Shown here: positions 1 through 6,798 of the stretch, in pieces
Layout: every line of letters begins with the position of its first letter
How positions within the stretch are numbered: the stretch's first letter is position 1
Origin: an uncultured Clostridia bacterium
GTDB lineage: Bacteria > Bacillota > Clostridia > Christensenellales > UBA1242
Direction: 5' to 3'
NCBI GenBank assembly: GCA_946487985.1
Contig: CAMLUY010000032.1
Location: forward strand, 1-9,308
DNA length: 9,308 bases
Notes under the pieces: model-generated
Databases searched by the model: none
Seen by the model: only the letters and a program-made list of their open reading frames with translations
What the model was told of the DNA's origin: nothing
Made by a program: the position numbers and the translations under genes

Positions 1-3000
1 CATGTCATAGCCGCTCTGGTCAGAAGCTGAAAGTTTTGAGTAGTTTGCACTCAGCCAACTTGCAGGTGTCAGACCTGTCTTGATGTATACTATATCAGCG
101 TTTGCAATCAGTCCGCCGTACACGCTTGCGCTTGTCAGACCTGATGCAATCGTGCTGCTGTCAATGAATACTGTTGCAAGGCTGCTGCAACCTGCAAACG
201 CATCAGCGCCAATGCTTCTTACAGATGATGGAATGTTTATGCTTGTCAAACTGCTGCAATTTTGGAATGTATCAATATTGATTGTCGTTACCCCATTAGG
301 TATGTTGATGCTTGCAAGTTTTGTACATTCTGCAAATGCAGCCTCACCAATAGTATTCACATTGGCTGGCAAGTTTACGCTTGTCAAATTGTTGCAACCA
401 TAGAATGCTGTGCTTCCAATACTTACTAATGTATTTGGAAGAGTTATTGCAGGCAATGAGCGGCAAGTCGAGAATGCTCCATCGCCTATGGTCACAACGG
501 CTGGCATGGTTATTTCATTTATGTTAATGCAATTATAGAACGCTCGATTGCCAATGTGTGTTAATGTATTTGGAAGTACAACCTTTTGCAATGTCGTCGC
601 TGCTCTTGTAAATGCACCAATCATGCCGTTTGCATCTGCTATTGAGGTCACGATGTAATCATCACCTGCAATGTAAACTGTTTCGCCTCCGAGCGTTGCC
701 GTCGAAATTGATGATGGAACATCCACATTAGCCGCACTGCCATTGTATGACACAAGCGACGCCGTGCTGCCGCTTATGGTGAATGTGAAACCATCAAATA
801 ATGTGTAATCTCTGATGTATTTATCGTAGCCTGAAACAGTTGAGGACACTTTCGCATAGTTTTCTGTCACAAAGCTTGCAAGTGATGCTGACGCTGTTGA
901 GCGAACATAAACTGTATTTGCGTTTGCAAGAATGTTGCCGCATGCTGTTGTGCTTGAAAGCTGTGATGCTACGCTTGCGCTGTCAATGTAGACTGTTGCA
1001 AGGCTTGTACAACCAGTAAATGCGTCTGTTTCAATCAGTGTTACATTATTTCCAATGCGCACCTCTGAGAGATTGCTGCAACCTGCAAAAGCCGATTGAC
1101 GAATTTGAAGTACTGAACTTGGCAGTGTCACATTTGTCAGGCTGGTACAATTCTGGAATGCGTAGTGACCAATCTCGGTCAATGATGTTGCATTTGTAAA
1201 GTCAATTTCAGCAAGTCCGCTGCATTGCAGGAATGCTTGATATCCAATGCTTGCCAGACTGCTGCCTGATGCAAATTGCAGTTTTGTCAAGCCTGTGCAG
1301 TTGTAGAACGATGTCAACCTCAGTTGTGTTATGCCTGCTGGGATTGTCAATGTACCGGTCAGCCCGCTGCAATTGTAGAATGCCTGCTGTCCGAGATATG
1401 TCAGTGATGTTGGCAGTGTCAATGTGCCGGTCAAGCCGCAACCGTAGAATGAACTATCACCGATGGTTGTTACACCAGTTGGGAAGGATATTCCAGTCAG
1501 TGCTGAGCAGCCATAGAATGCATAGTTGCCAATGTAAGTCAAGTTGCTTGGCAGGGTTACACTTCTCAATGATGCTCGAACTGAGTAGAATGCACCCTGA
1601 TTGCTTGCCGTTGAAGCTGCAATCGAGGTGACTTTGTAATCAGTACCCTCGATGTAAACCTCGCGATTGCCGATGTATACCTTTGATACTGTTGATGGTA
1701 TTGTTACGCTTGTCGCGCTGCCTGCGTAGCGAACAAGTGATGCAGTCATGTCGTCATCATCTGATGTGAATATGAAGTCGGCAATCTCCTCAATGGTTGC
1801 TGGCACATATTTGTTGTATCCTGCCATCTGTGTGCCGGTAGTGTCAAGCATCAATGGGAAGCTTGCGTGCAGCGAATCAACAATGTCTTGTTTTACGAAT
1901 ACCGCTGATGCGTTTCTGATCAAGTATCCACATGCGGTTTCTGTATTATACAATTGACTTGCTATTGATGCACTGTCAATAATCACTGTTGAAAGATTGC
2001 TGCAATTGTTGAATGCGCTGGTGCCAATAGAGTTCACCTTTGAAGAAATAGTAATCTGTTGAAGCCCGCTGCATTGATAGAATGCACCATTACCGATGGT
2101 TGTTACCCCTTCTGGCAGCACAATACTGCTCAGACCAGTGCAGCCGCCAAACATATAGTCAGAAATGGTTGTCAATTTACCGTTTGTCGCAAAGTTCACG
2201 CTTGTCAAGTCGCTCATATAGAATGCATATCCACCGACTGTTGTCAAGTTTGCTGGGAAGGCTATGCTTGTCAGCCCAGCACTTCTGAATGCGTCATCAC
2301 CGATGCTTCTCAAAGAGTTTGGCAATGTTATGCTTGTCAGTCTGGTGCAGTATGTGAAGGCATAGCTGCCAATGCTTGTCAAAGTACCTGGCAATGTTAC
2401 GCTTTGAAGTGTATTACGAACTTGATAGAACGCACCGTAATCTGTTTCATTGCCGTCCGCAATTGATGTCACGTCATAGTCTGTGCCCTTAATGAAGTAT
2501 GTCTCATCGTTGATGACCATCTTTGATACTGTTGCTGGGACTGATACACTTGTTGCACTGCCAGTGTACCTTACAAGAGAAACCGTTTTCTCTGTTTCGC
2601 TTGTGATTTCAAACTCAAAGTCTTCGATGAATTCAACCGTTAGTGTTATATATCTGACATATCCTGACTGTTGTGCGCCCTCGTCATCGCGAATGAAAAT
2701 GAACGAGAACTCTGCATGCAGAGAGCCAAAAATGTTTTCTCTGACAAATACAACCGAAGCGTTGTTGAGCAAGTATCCGCATGCCGTGATGCTTGAAAGC
2801 TGTGATGCTACGCTTGCGCTGTCAAGGTAAACTGTTGACAGATTGTCACAATAATTGAATGCGTTGCTGCCTATACTTGTCACGTTCGACGGAATTGTTG
2901 CCGTTTGCAGACTTGTACAATAATTAAATGCGCCACCGCCAATTGTTTGAAGTTGGCTGCCGCTTGCAAAGGTCAACCTTGTCAGTCCGCTGCAACCATA

Positions 3001-5037
3001 GAAGGCGTTACTGCCGATGGTTATCAGACTTGCTGGCAGGTTCAATGTACCTGTCAACCTGCTGCAACTATTGAATGCGTTAGCACCAATGCTTGTTACG
3101 TTTGATGGAATTGTCAGCGTTCCTGTCAGGCCTGTGCAGTCATTAAATGCATAGTCACCAATAGTTTGAAGCTGGCTGCCGCTTGCAAAAGTCAATCTTG
3201 TCAGTCCGCTGCAAGATGAGAACGCATAGTCGCCAATACTGTTCACGCTTGCTGGAATGGTCATTGTGCCTGTCAGGCTTCTGCAACCATAGAATGCATA
3301 GCTGCCAATGCGTGTCAAAGTATTTGGCAATGTCACACTTCGAATCGTGCTTGCAACCGAAGTGAACGCTCCGACAAACGTATAGGTATCCATATCATAT
3401 CCGCCATCAGCTATCGTGGTCACGATATAGTCATCACCGATTACGAATACCGACTGTCCGTCAATAACCATTCTTGAAATGCCTGATGGGATTGTTACGC
3501 TTGATGCGCTGCCGGTATATGACACAAGTGAGGCTGTTCCATCGTTGTCGTTTGTAGTAAATTCAAAGCCGGTCAATATTGTTGCATTGATATATTTATT
3601 GTATCCTGAAACCTGAGCACCTGTTGTGTCAAGTACAAATGGGAATGTGCTTGATAGCGAACCTGCCACGGTTGTTCTGACATAAATCACATCTGCATTG
3701 CTGATTAGATTGCCGCATGCCGTTGTGTTTGAGAGTTGTGATGCTACGCTTGCGCTGTCAATGAATACTGTCGTCAAGCTTGGACAATTTGCGAAGGCGT
3801 TTGTTTCAATGCTTGTTACCTTTGAGCCGATGCGCACCTCTGAGAGATTGCTGCAACCATTGAAAGCGTTTTGCCTGATGTATGATACCGAATTTGGAAT
3901 TGTCACCGCCGTTAATCCAGTGCAGCCATAGAATGAATAGTGGCCAATTTCTGTAAGCAAAGTCGCATTTGCAAAATCAATCGTTGTCAAGCTGCTTTCG
4001 CGGAATGCTTCATATCCAATGCTTGTCAGTTTGCTGCCTGATGCAAATTGCAGTTTTGTAAATCCTGTATTATAGAAAGTCAAAATACGCAGCGAAGTTA
4101 TGCCAGCAGGAATTGTCAGCGTGCCTGTCAAACTTGAACAACCATAGAAGGCATGCATACCAAAGCTTGTCAATCCTGTTGGAATATTGATACTGCTCAG
4201 ACTGCTGCAACCTCGGAAAGCATAGTTGCCAATCGATGTAACTGTTTCTGGTATTGAAACGCTTTGCAGTGTGTTGCGAACTTGGTAGAACGCGCCACTG
4301 ATGTCATTGCTGCCATTTGCAATTGAGGTCACAGTGTACTTGTTGCCCTCAATGAATATTGTTTGTCCGTCAACAACGCGAGTGGAAATAGTCTGAGGAA
4401 TTGTAACATCTCTTTCTCTGCCTGTGTATGACACAAGAGCTGCTGTATTGTCTGAATCGTCGACAGTAAAGGTGAAGCCAAAAAGCTGATTGAAAAAGTC
4501 GGAAAATGCAATCGTGATATTTGACAAGTCAAAGTCAGTGCCTGCGGTCAAATTGATTCTCAGCGCAATCGTACCGCTTAAAGGAGTGCTTTCATCAAAG
4601 TCTTCTTGCGTTGTGGTAGCCTCTTCAATCAAATTGCTGCTTTCAACAATTTCAAACGAAACGCCTGCAACTGCCGAGCCTGTCCAGCGTGCACTTGCAT
4701 TGTATTGTGATGTTTGGTCGCCTATGTAAAGATTGACAATGTCAAAATAAAGTGTAATCGAATTGTAATTGCCTTCAATAATATCGTTGGCTGAAAGATT
4801 CAGTGAAAGTTCATCGCCAATATAGCCCCTGTTGAAGCCAGTAAGCGTACGCGGCGTTTCATTGTCAGGTTGAACACGAATGTCGCGAACATAAAGATTT
4901 CTGTCTGATACGTCAAAAACAAAATCGCCATGCATAGTTATCTTTTGTGGGGTTAGGGCAAAAACGCCAGCAATCAACATACACAAACCCATAGCCATAA
5001 TTGCAATACAAACAGCAATCTTTGTTTTTATCGTCAT
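1..5037 (-). CDS. BspA-like leucine-rich-repeat (LRR_5) surface protein, C-terminus outside window
   Basis: This is a predicted secreted or surface protein of the BspA/LRR_5 type. Relatives in other bacteria act in adhesion; here adhesion is only an inference. Reading the minus strand from 5037 gives 1679 codons without a stop, ending exactly at base 1, so the gene continues off the window. Residues 1-27 look like a signal peptide: Lys at 4 and 6, a hydrophobic core, and likely cleavage after GVFA. Residues 28-186 are a non-LRR, beta-rich region. From 187 onward there are five supermodules (see the repeat entry). Each opens with a strand like TASLVSYTGSA and VTSIADG, continues with LRRs of the type LTSIGxxAFxxCxxL, and closes with DSASVASQL and a SGYxKYI tail. 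The start is chosen by the AAAAGGAAGA ribosome-binding site at 5041-5050. The gene has its own promoter and an upstream terminator, so it is probably monocistronic. The C-terminal anchor, if any, cannot be seen. Confidence 0.93.
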   Translation of the reverse strand, partial: MTIKTKIAVCIAIMAMGLCMLIAGVFALTPQKITMHGDFVFDVSDRNLYVRDIRVQPDNETPRTLTGFNRGYIGDELSLNLSANDIIEGNYNSITLYFDIVNLYIGDQTSQYNASARWTGSAVAGVSFEIVESSNLIEEATTTQEDFDESTPLSGTIALRINLTAGTDFDLSNITIAFSDFFNQLFGFTFTVDDSDNTAALVSYTGRERDVTIPQTISTRVVDGQTIFIEGNKYTVTSIANGSNDISGAFYQVRNTLQSVSIPETVTSIGNYAFRGCSSLSSINIPTGLTSFGMHAFYGCSSLTGTLTIPAGITSLRILTFYNTGFTKLQFASGSKLTSIGYEAFRESSLTTIDFANATLLTEIGHYSFYGCTGLTAVTIPNSVSYIRQNAFNGCSNLSEVRIGSKVTSIETNAFANCPSLTTVFIDSASVASQLSNTTACGNLISNADVIYVRTTVAGSLSSTFPFVLDTTGAQVSGYNKYINATILTGFEFTTNDNDGTASLVSYTGSASSVTIPSGISRMVIDGQSVFVIGDDYIVTTIADGGYDMDTYTFVGAFTSVASTIRSVTLPNTLTRIGSYAFYGCRSLTGTMTIPASVNSIGDYAFSSCSGLTRLTFASGSQLQTIGDYAFNDCTGLTGTLTIPSNVTSIGANAFNSCSRLTGTLNLPASLITIGSNAFYGCSGLTRLTFASGSQLQTIGGGAFNYCTSLQTATIPSNVTSIGSNAFNYCDNLSTVYLDSASVASQLSSITACGYLLNNASVVFVRENIFGSLHAEFSFIFIRDDEGAQQSGYVRYITLTVEFIEDFEFEITSETEKTVSLVRYTGSATSVSVPATVSKMVINDETYFIKGTDYDVTSIADGNETDYGAFYQVRNTLQSVTLPGTLTSIGSYAFTYCTRLTSITLPNSLRSIGDDAFRSAGLTSIAFPANLTTVGGYAFYMSDLTSVNFATNGKLTTISDYMFGGCTGLSSIVLPEGVTTIGNGAFYQCSGLQQITISSKVNSIGTSAFNNCSNLSTVIIDSASIASQLYNTETACGYLIRNASAVFVKQDIVDSLHASFPLMLDTTGTQMAGYNKYVPATIEEIADFIFTSDDDDMTASLVRYAGSATSVTIPSTVSKVYIGNREVYIEGTDYKVTSIAASTASNQGAFYSVRASLRSVTLPSNLTYIGNYAFYGCSALTGISFPTGVTTIGDSSFYGCGLTGTLTLPTSLTYLGQQAFYNCSGLTGTLTIPAGITQLRLTSFYNCTGLTKLQFASGSSLASIGYQAFLQCSGLAEIDFTNATSLTEIGHYAFQNCTSLTNVTLPSSVLQIRQSAFAGCSNLSEVRIGNNVTLIETDAFTGCTSLATVYIDSASVASQLSSTTACGNILANANTVYVRSTASASLASFVTENYAKVSSTVSGYDKYIRDYTLFDGFTFTISGSTASLVSYNGSAANVDVPSSISTATLGGETVYIAGDDYIVTSIADANGMIGAFTRAATTLQKVVLPNTLTHIGNRAFYNCININEITMPAVVTIGDGAFSTCRSLPAITLPNTLVSIGSTAFYGCNNLTSVNLPANVNTIGEAAFAECTKLASINIPNGVTTINIDTFQNCSSLTSINIPSSVRSIGADAFAGCSSLATVFIDSSTIASGLTSASVYGGLIANADIVYIKTGLTPASWLSANYSKLSASDQSGYDM
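951..986 (-). repeat. 36-nt exact direct repeat, copy 1 (module 4 closing segment)
   Basis: Bases 951-986 are identical to 2790-2825. Both encode the DSASVASQL segment that closes a supermodule. A shorter 27-nt identical version lies at 3737-3763, matching 962-988. Exact identity over this length inside a divergent repeat protein suggests recent duplication or gene conversion. Confidence 0.9.
2790..2825 (-). repeat. 36-nt exact direct repeat, copy 2 (module 2 closing segment)
   Basis: This is the second copy of the 951-986 sequence, 1839 bases away and in the same reading frame. The spacing is a multiple of three (613 codons), so recombination between the copies would delete about two modules without breaking the frame. 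Confidence 0.9.
2939..2995 (-). repeat. 57-nt direct repeat, copy 1 (within module 2)
   Basis: This matches 3158-3214 with four differences in 57 bases. Both copies encode CSGLTRLTFASGSQLQTIG. The distance is 219 bases (73 codons), a duplication of about three LRR units inside one supermodule. Confidence 0.88.
3158..3214 (-). repeat. 57-nt direct repeat, copy 2 (within module 2)
   Basis: This is the partner of 2939-2995. The four differences are at scattered single bases, so the duplication is fairly recent compared with the supermodule divergence. Confidence 0.88.
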
Positions 5038-5040
5038 ATG

Positions 5041-5050
5041 TCTTCCTTTT
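5041..5050 (-). promoter_or_regulatory. Ribosome-binding site of the BspA-like gene
   Basis: On the minus strand this reads AAAAGGAAGA, ending 3 nt before the ATG at 5037, with the GGAA core about 5-6 nt from it. It fixes the start at 5037. The next in-frame ATG codons lie inside the predicted signal peptide. Confidence 0.75.
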
Positions 5051-5066
5051 ATTGTATTTTGTGAAT

Positions 5067-5075
5067 TTATCCACA
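5067..5075 (+). other. Perfect DnaA-box sequence TTATCCACA
   Basis: The nine bases match the DnaA-box consensus exactly and lie in the leader of the BspA-like gene, about 30 nt upstream of its ATG. A second exact copy in the opposite orientation is at 6754-6762. No cluster, AT-rich unwinding element or dnaA gene is visible, so an origin is not supported. A regulatory DnaA site or chance are the alternatives. Confidence 0.35.
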
Positions 5076-5155
5076 GTATATGCTTTTTTATTTATTTTTT
5101 TGGAATATAATTCCTCCTCAATCTTCGCAACTAAATAATATGACTTTTATTTTTT

Positions 5156-5185
5156 ATTATAAACACATTTACATACTGATGTCAA
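5156..5185 (-). promoter_or_regulatory. Near-consensus sigma-A promoter for the BspA-like gene
   Basis: On the minus strand there is a perfect -35 TTGACA at 5180-5185, an 18-nt spacer (5162-5179) and a perfect -10 TATAAT at 5156-5161. Transcription would start near 5149, giving a leader of about 110 nt. It lies downstream of the thyX terminator and upstream of the BspA-like start, which is the expected place. Confidence 0.82.
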
Positions 5186-5255
5186 TCCAAATGACCTTTT
5201 CTCTGGCAAAAAAATCAATTTATCCTGCGCTAACGCCTGATTTTTTGATAATTAA

Positions 5256-5287
5256 ACAAAAAACCAGCTTTATTGCTGGTTTTTTGT
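5256..5287 (-). terminator. Rho-independent terminator after thyX
   Basis: A perfect 13-bp inverted repeat (5256-5268 with 5275-5287) surrounds a 6-nt loop. On the minus strand the descending arm is GCTGGTTTTTTGT, so the GC part of the stem is followed by a U-run. It lies about 85 nt past the thyX stop. The flanking A/T runs would let it work in both directions, but only minus-strand genes are present. Confidence 0.9.
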
Positions 5288-5371
5288 GGTTTGCCGCATT
5301 ACGCAAAACATTACGCATTAAATCTTTGCAAAGTTGCATAGTGCATCAAGCTTCAAATGCGTTGTCCAAAT

Positions 5372-6592
5372 TTAAATTATTCGTTCGCCCTTGACGCCCT
5401 CTGCAAAAGCACATGGCGACGGGCACTCAAAGTCGGGATAGGTGCAGCGAGAACCTGACATGTACGGCTTGATTTCAGCCGCAAGTTCAGGGTCGGCCTC
5501 TGAAAGTCGCGAATAAATCTTCTTCTTTGACGCTGTCGTTTGGTTGTCAATTTCAAGCTGAGCGGCCGTGCAGTTTCTCTCTTTTGATTTCAAGATGAAG
5601 TTTTCAATTGACCCTCTTTCAAGCACAGGTACAAGCATGCCCTGAGGAAATTTTTCTGCAAGTGCTTTGCAGTCAGCAAGCCATTGTGCCTGATATTTGC
5701 TGCCCTTCAATATTGGTGGCAGATAGAAGTCGTCATCTGAATCATTTGCCAGAACGTCTTCAAAATACTGCCCATTTTTTCCTGCCAAAATTGCATAGTC
5801 AAGTGTTCTGTGCCTTTGCGCCTGTGCAAGCTGGGCAAACGAACCCTTGTATGTAATGGTGTAGCATTCGCCAAACTGCTCTTTGATTTGTCTGCCTGTT
5901 CTGTTGAAAAGTTTGAGCGCCAAATTTTTATCGTTCAGAGCCAGTTTTTCATCAATATAGCCAAGGCTTTCAAGCTTTGAGGCAAATTCAACGAGCGAGT
6001 CGCGCAGCTTTTTTGAAAATATATCTTGTTTGCCAGCGAGAAAGTCGATTTCTCTTGAAATTTTGCTGTAAATGACGTTGAGCTGTCTGTACGAGAGCGA
6101 ATAAACCATACTTGTTGGCGTGAAAACAGATGTCAAATAGCGGGCATTTTCTTGTGCAAGCTTGCCTATCTTCGACTCTGTCAACCACTTTTCACTGCCC
6201 TTGTGGTTGTTGCGATAGTTCTCAATTTCCTGCGCGAAGATTGGCAGCCATTTTTCATAGGCTTTGTTTTCATCATCAGGAAGCGCCATTCGCCTGTATC
6301 TGGCAGATTTTTCGCTGGTCGTATACATGCTCTCGTTGTTCAAAATCATGGCAAGTATTTTTGGTATGTCGACGAGCTCCAAATTCACGGTTGGGTGGTC
6401 AAAAGGGCTTTTGTGACCGCTGTCTTTTATTCTGCTTTCACGCTTTTTAGTGTTCTCATCGGCTTCACTGAAAAGCTTGGCGATTGTGTCTGGCAGATAG
6501 CACACACCAGCCGTCAAACCACCAATTTTATCAAACTCCTCTTTCGTTGGCACATGCCCAAGTTTTGTGCCTGCAAAAACTTTAATCTCCAT
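5372..6592 (-). CDS. thyX: Flavin-dependent thymidylate synthase, tandem-domain ThyX
   Basis: ThyX methylates dUMP to dTMP in the cytoplasm, using FAD/NADPH and methylenetetrahydrofolate. This protein is 406 aa, against about 200-250 for usual ThyX, and appears to contain two ThyX-like halves. The first half (about 1-185) has SGHKSPFDH at 58-66 and S-A-R-Y at 96-99, aligning with the conserved H-x-[ST]-P-[FL]-[ED]-H and S-x-R-Y of the family, but has Asn-Glu-Ser where RHR belongs. The second half (about 225-375) has QRHR at 259-262 and AQLEI near 344-348, like the family's AQWEI, but no S-x-R-Y. The tail has Cys 383, 390 and 394. The start at 6592 is set by AAAAGGAGGAAA; a longer frame to 6637 lacks such a site. 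It follows the VWA gene and ends at a terminator. Whether it is active as a thymidylate synthase is inferred from the family. Confidence 0.85.
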   Translation of the reverse strand: MEIKVFAGTKLGHVPTKEEFDKIGGLTAGVCYLPDTIAKLFSEADENTKKRESRIKDSGHKSPFDHPTVNLELVDIPKILAMILNNESMYTTSEKSARYRRMALPDDENKAYEKWLPIFAQEIENYRNNHKGSEKWLTESKIGKLAQENARYLTSVFTPTSMVYSLSYRQLNVIYSKISREIDFLAGKQDIFSKKLRDSLVEFASKLESLGYIDEKLALNDKNLALKLFNRTGRQIKEQFGECYTITYKGSFAQLAQAQRHRTLDYAILAGKNGQYFEDVLANDSDDDFYLPPILKGSKYQAQWLADCKALAEKFPQGMLVPVLERGSIENFILKSKERNCTAAQLEIDNQTTASKKKIYSRLSEADPELAAEIKPYMSGSRCTYPDFECPSPCAFAEGVKGERII

Positions 6593-6593
6593 A

Positions 6594-6605
6594 TTTCCTC
6601 CTTTT
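6594..6605 (-). promoter_or_regulatory. Strong ribosome-binding site that sets the thyX start
   Basis: AAAAGGAGGAAA on the minus strand, one base from the ATG at 6592, with the AGGAGG core about 5 nt away. This decides for 6592 over the in-frame ATG at 6637, which would add 15 residues encoded mostly by this site and a GC-rich spacer. Confidence 0.85.
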
Positions 6606-6639
6606 GTTGTAGTGCCGCGACTTTTGCGCCGCCACACAA

Positions 6640-6729
6640 TTATAATTCTCTTTCAATATCATTTTCTTCAAGCTGCAAAATCTCGCTTACTGGCAGATAA
6701 ATTACCTTGCCATTGTCTGGCGCATTCAT
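6640..6729 (-). CDS. Possible small protein of 29 aa (perhaps about 40 aa with a lost start)
   Basis: I do not recognise this. The ATG at 6729 opens a 29-residue frame containing GKVIYLPVSEILQLEENDI, acidic at its C-terminus and with a natural-looking composition; it ends 47 nt before thyX. The ATG itself has only a weak site upstream. However, the same frame is open further back, and a good Shine-Dalgarno AGGAGAA (6768-6774) sits 5 nt upstream of an in-frame TTA codon at 6760-6762, where a TTG or ATG would be expected. That would give about 40 aa. The frame is also the one used by the preceding VWA gene, separated from it by a single TAA. It could be a real small gene with a mutated or misread start, a remnant, or chance. 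Confidence 0.35.
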   Translation of the reverse strand: MNAPDNGKVIYLPVSEILQLEENDIEREL

Positions 6730-6753
6730 TTCCCAACCGAACTTCGCGTTACT

Positions 6754-6762
6754 TGTGGATAA
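6754..6762 (-). other. Perfect DnaA-box sequence, second copy
   Basis: TTATCCACA on the minus strand, upstream of thyX and inside the extended frame of the possible small ORF. It overlaps the TTA codon discussed there, so coding coincidence is possible. Confidence 0.3.
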
Positions 6763-6798
6763 GTTTATTCTCCTAAAATCAAATCTAATTCTGACTTT

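Larger units (their letters stand above)
1..4479 (-). repeat. Five tandem LRR supermodules inside the BspA-like gene
   Basis: By aligning recurring landmarks (the F-x-F-T opening strand, and the DSASVASQ to SGYxKYI closing segment) I place the module borders at 3571-4479, 2623-3570, 1780-2622, 793-1779 and 1-792. Those are 303, 316, 281, 329 and at least 264 residues. The fifth stops at SGYDM, within a few residues of a normal module end, so a further module or the C-terminal domain should follow outside the window. Modules 1 and 4 share long stretches absent from 2, 3 and 5, for example KLQFASGS, LTEIGHY and GCSNLSEVRIG in the same order. The borders are approximate. Confidence 0.85.
5038..5371. 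other. 334-nt intergenic region between thyX and the BspA-like gene
   Basis: No protein-coding gene is supported here. It holds, in the direction of transcription, a short thyX 3' stretch with two direct copies of ATTACGCA (5298-5305, 5310-5317) and the palindrome CTTTGCAAAG (5324-5333), the terminator, the promoter, and the leader. The leader contains an orphan Shine-Dalgarno-like GAGGAGGA (minus strand, 5112-5119) next to the inverted repeat GGAAT/ATTCC, and a DnaA-box sequence. The plus-strand frame across the region is low-complexity and lacks a ribosome-binding site. Confidence 0.7.

Noticed and set aside
80..3931. Many plus-strand open frames opposite the BspA-like gene, with Cys- and Ser-rich products
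   Set aside because: They are antisense shadows of a repetitive LRR gene. They have repetitive, unnatural compositions, no ribosome-binding sites, and conflict with one clean 1679-codon minus-strand frame.
1..4479. CRISPR-like or non-coding tandem array
   Set aside because: The repeats are degenerate, in frame and translate to LRR units.
4979..5010. Lipoprotein lipobox at Cys10 or Cys19 of the BspA-like signal peptide
   Set aside because: The residues before each Cys (IAV and MGL) do not fit the L-[AS]-[GA]-C pattern well, and Cys10 is too close to the N-terminus.
6611..6634. GC-rich imperfect hairpin between the small ORF and thyX as a terminator or attenuator
   Set aside because: The stem needs a bulge and mismatches and has no U-run after it on the minus strand.
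6593..6637. Longer thyX start at the ATG at 6637 (adds MWRRKSRGTTTKGGN)
   Set aside because: The added codons cover the strong ribosome-binding site and a GC-rich spacer, and the extra residues do not resemble the ThyX N-terminus.
6641..6646. TATAAT as a promoter for thyX
   Set aside because: It lies inside the palindrome AATTATAATT at the end of the small ORF, and no reasonable -35 is found at 16-19 nt.
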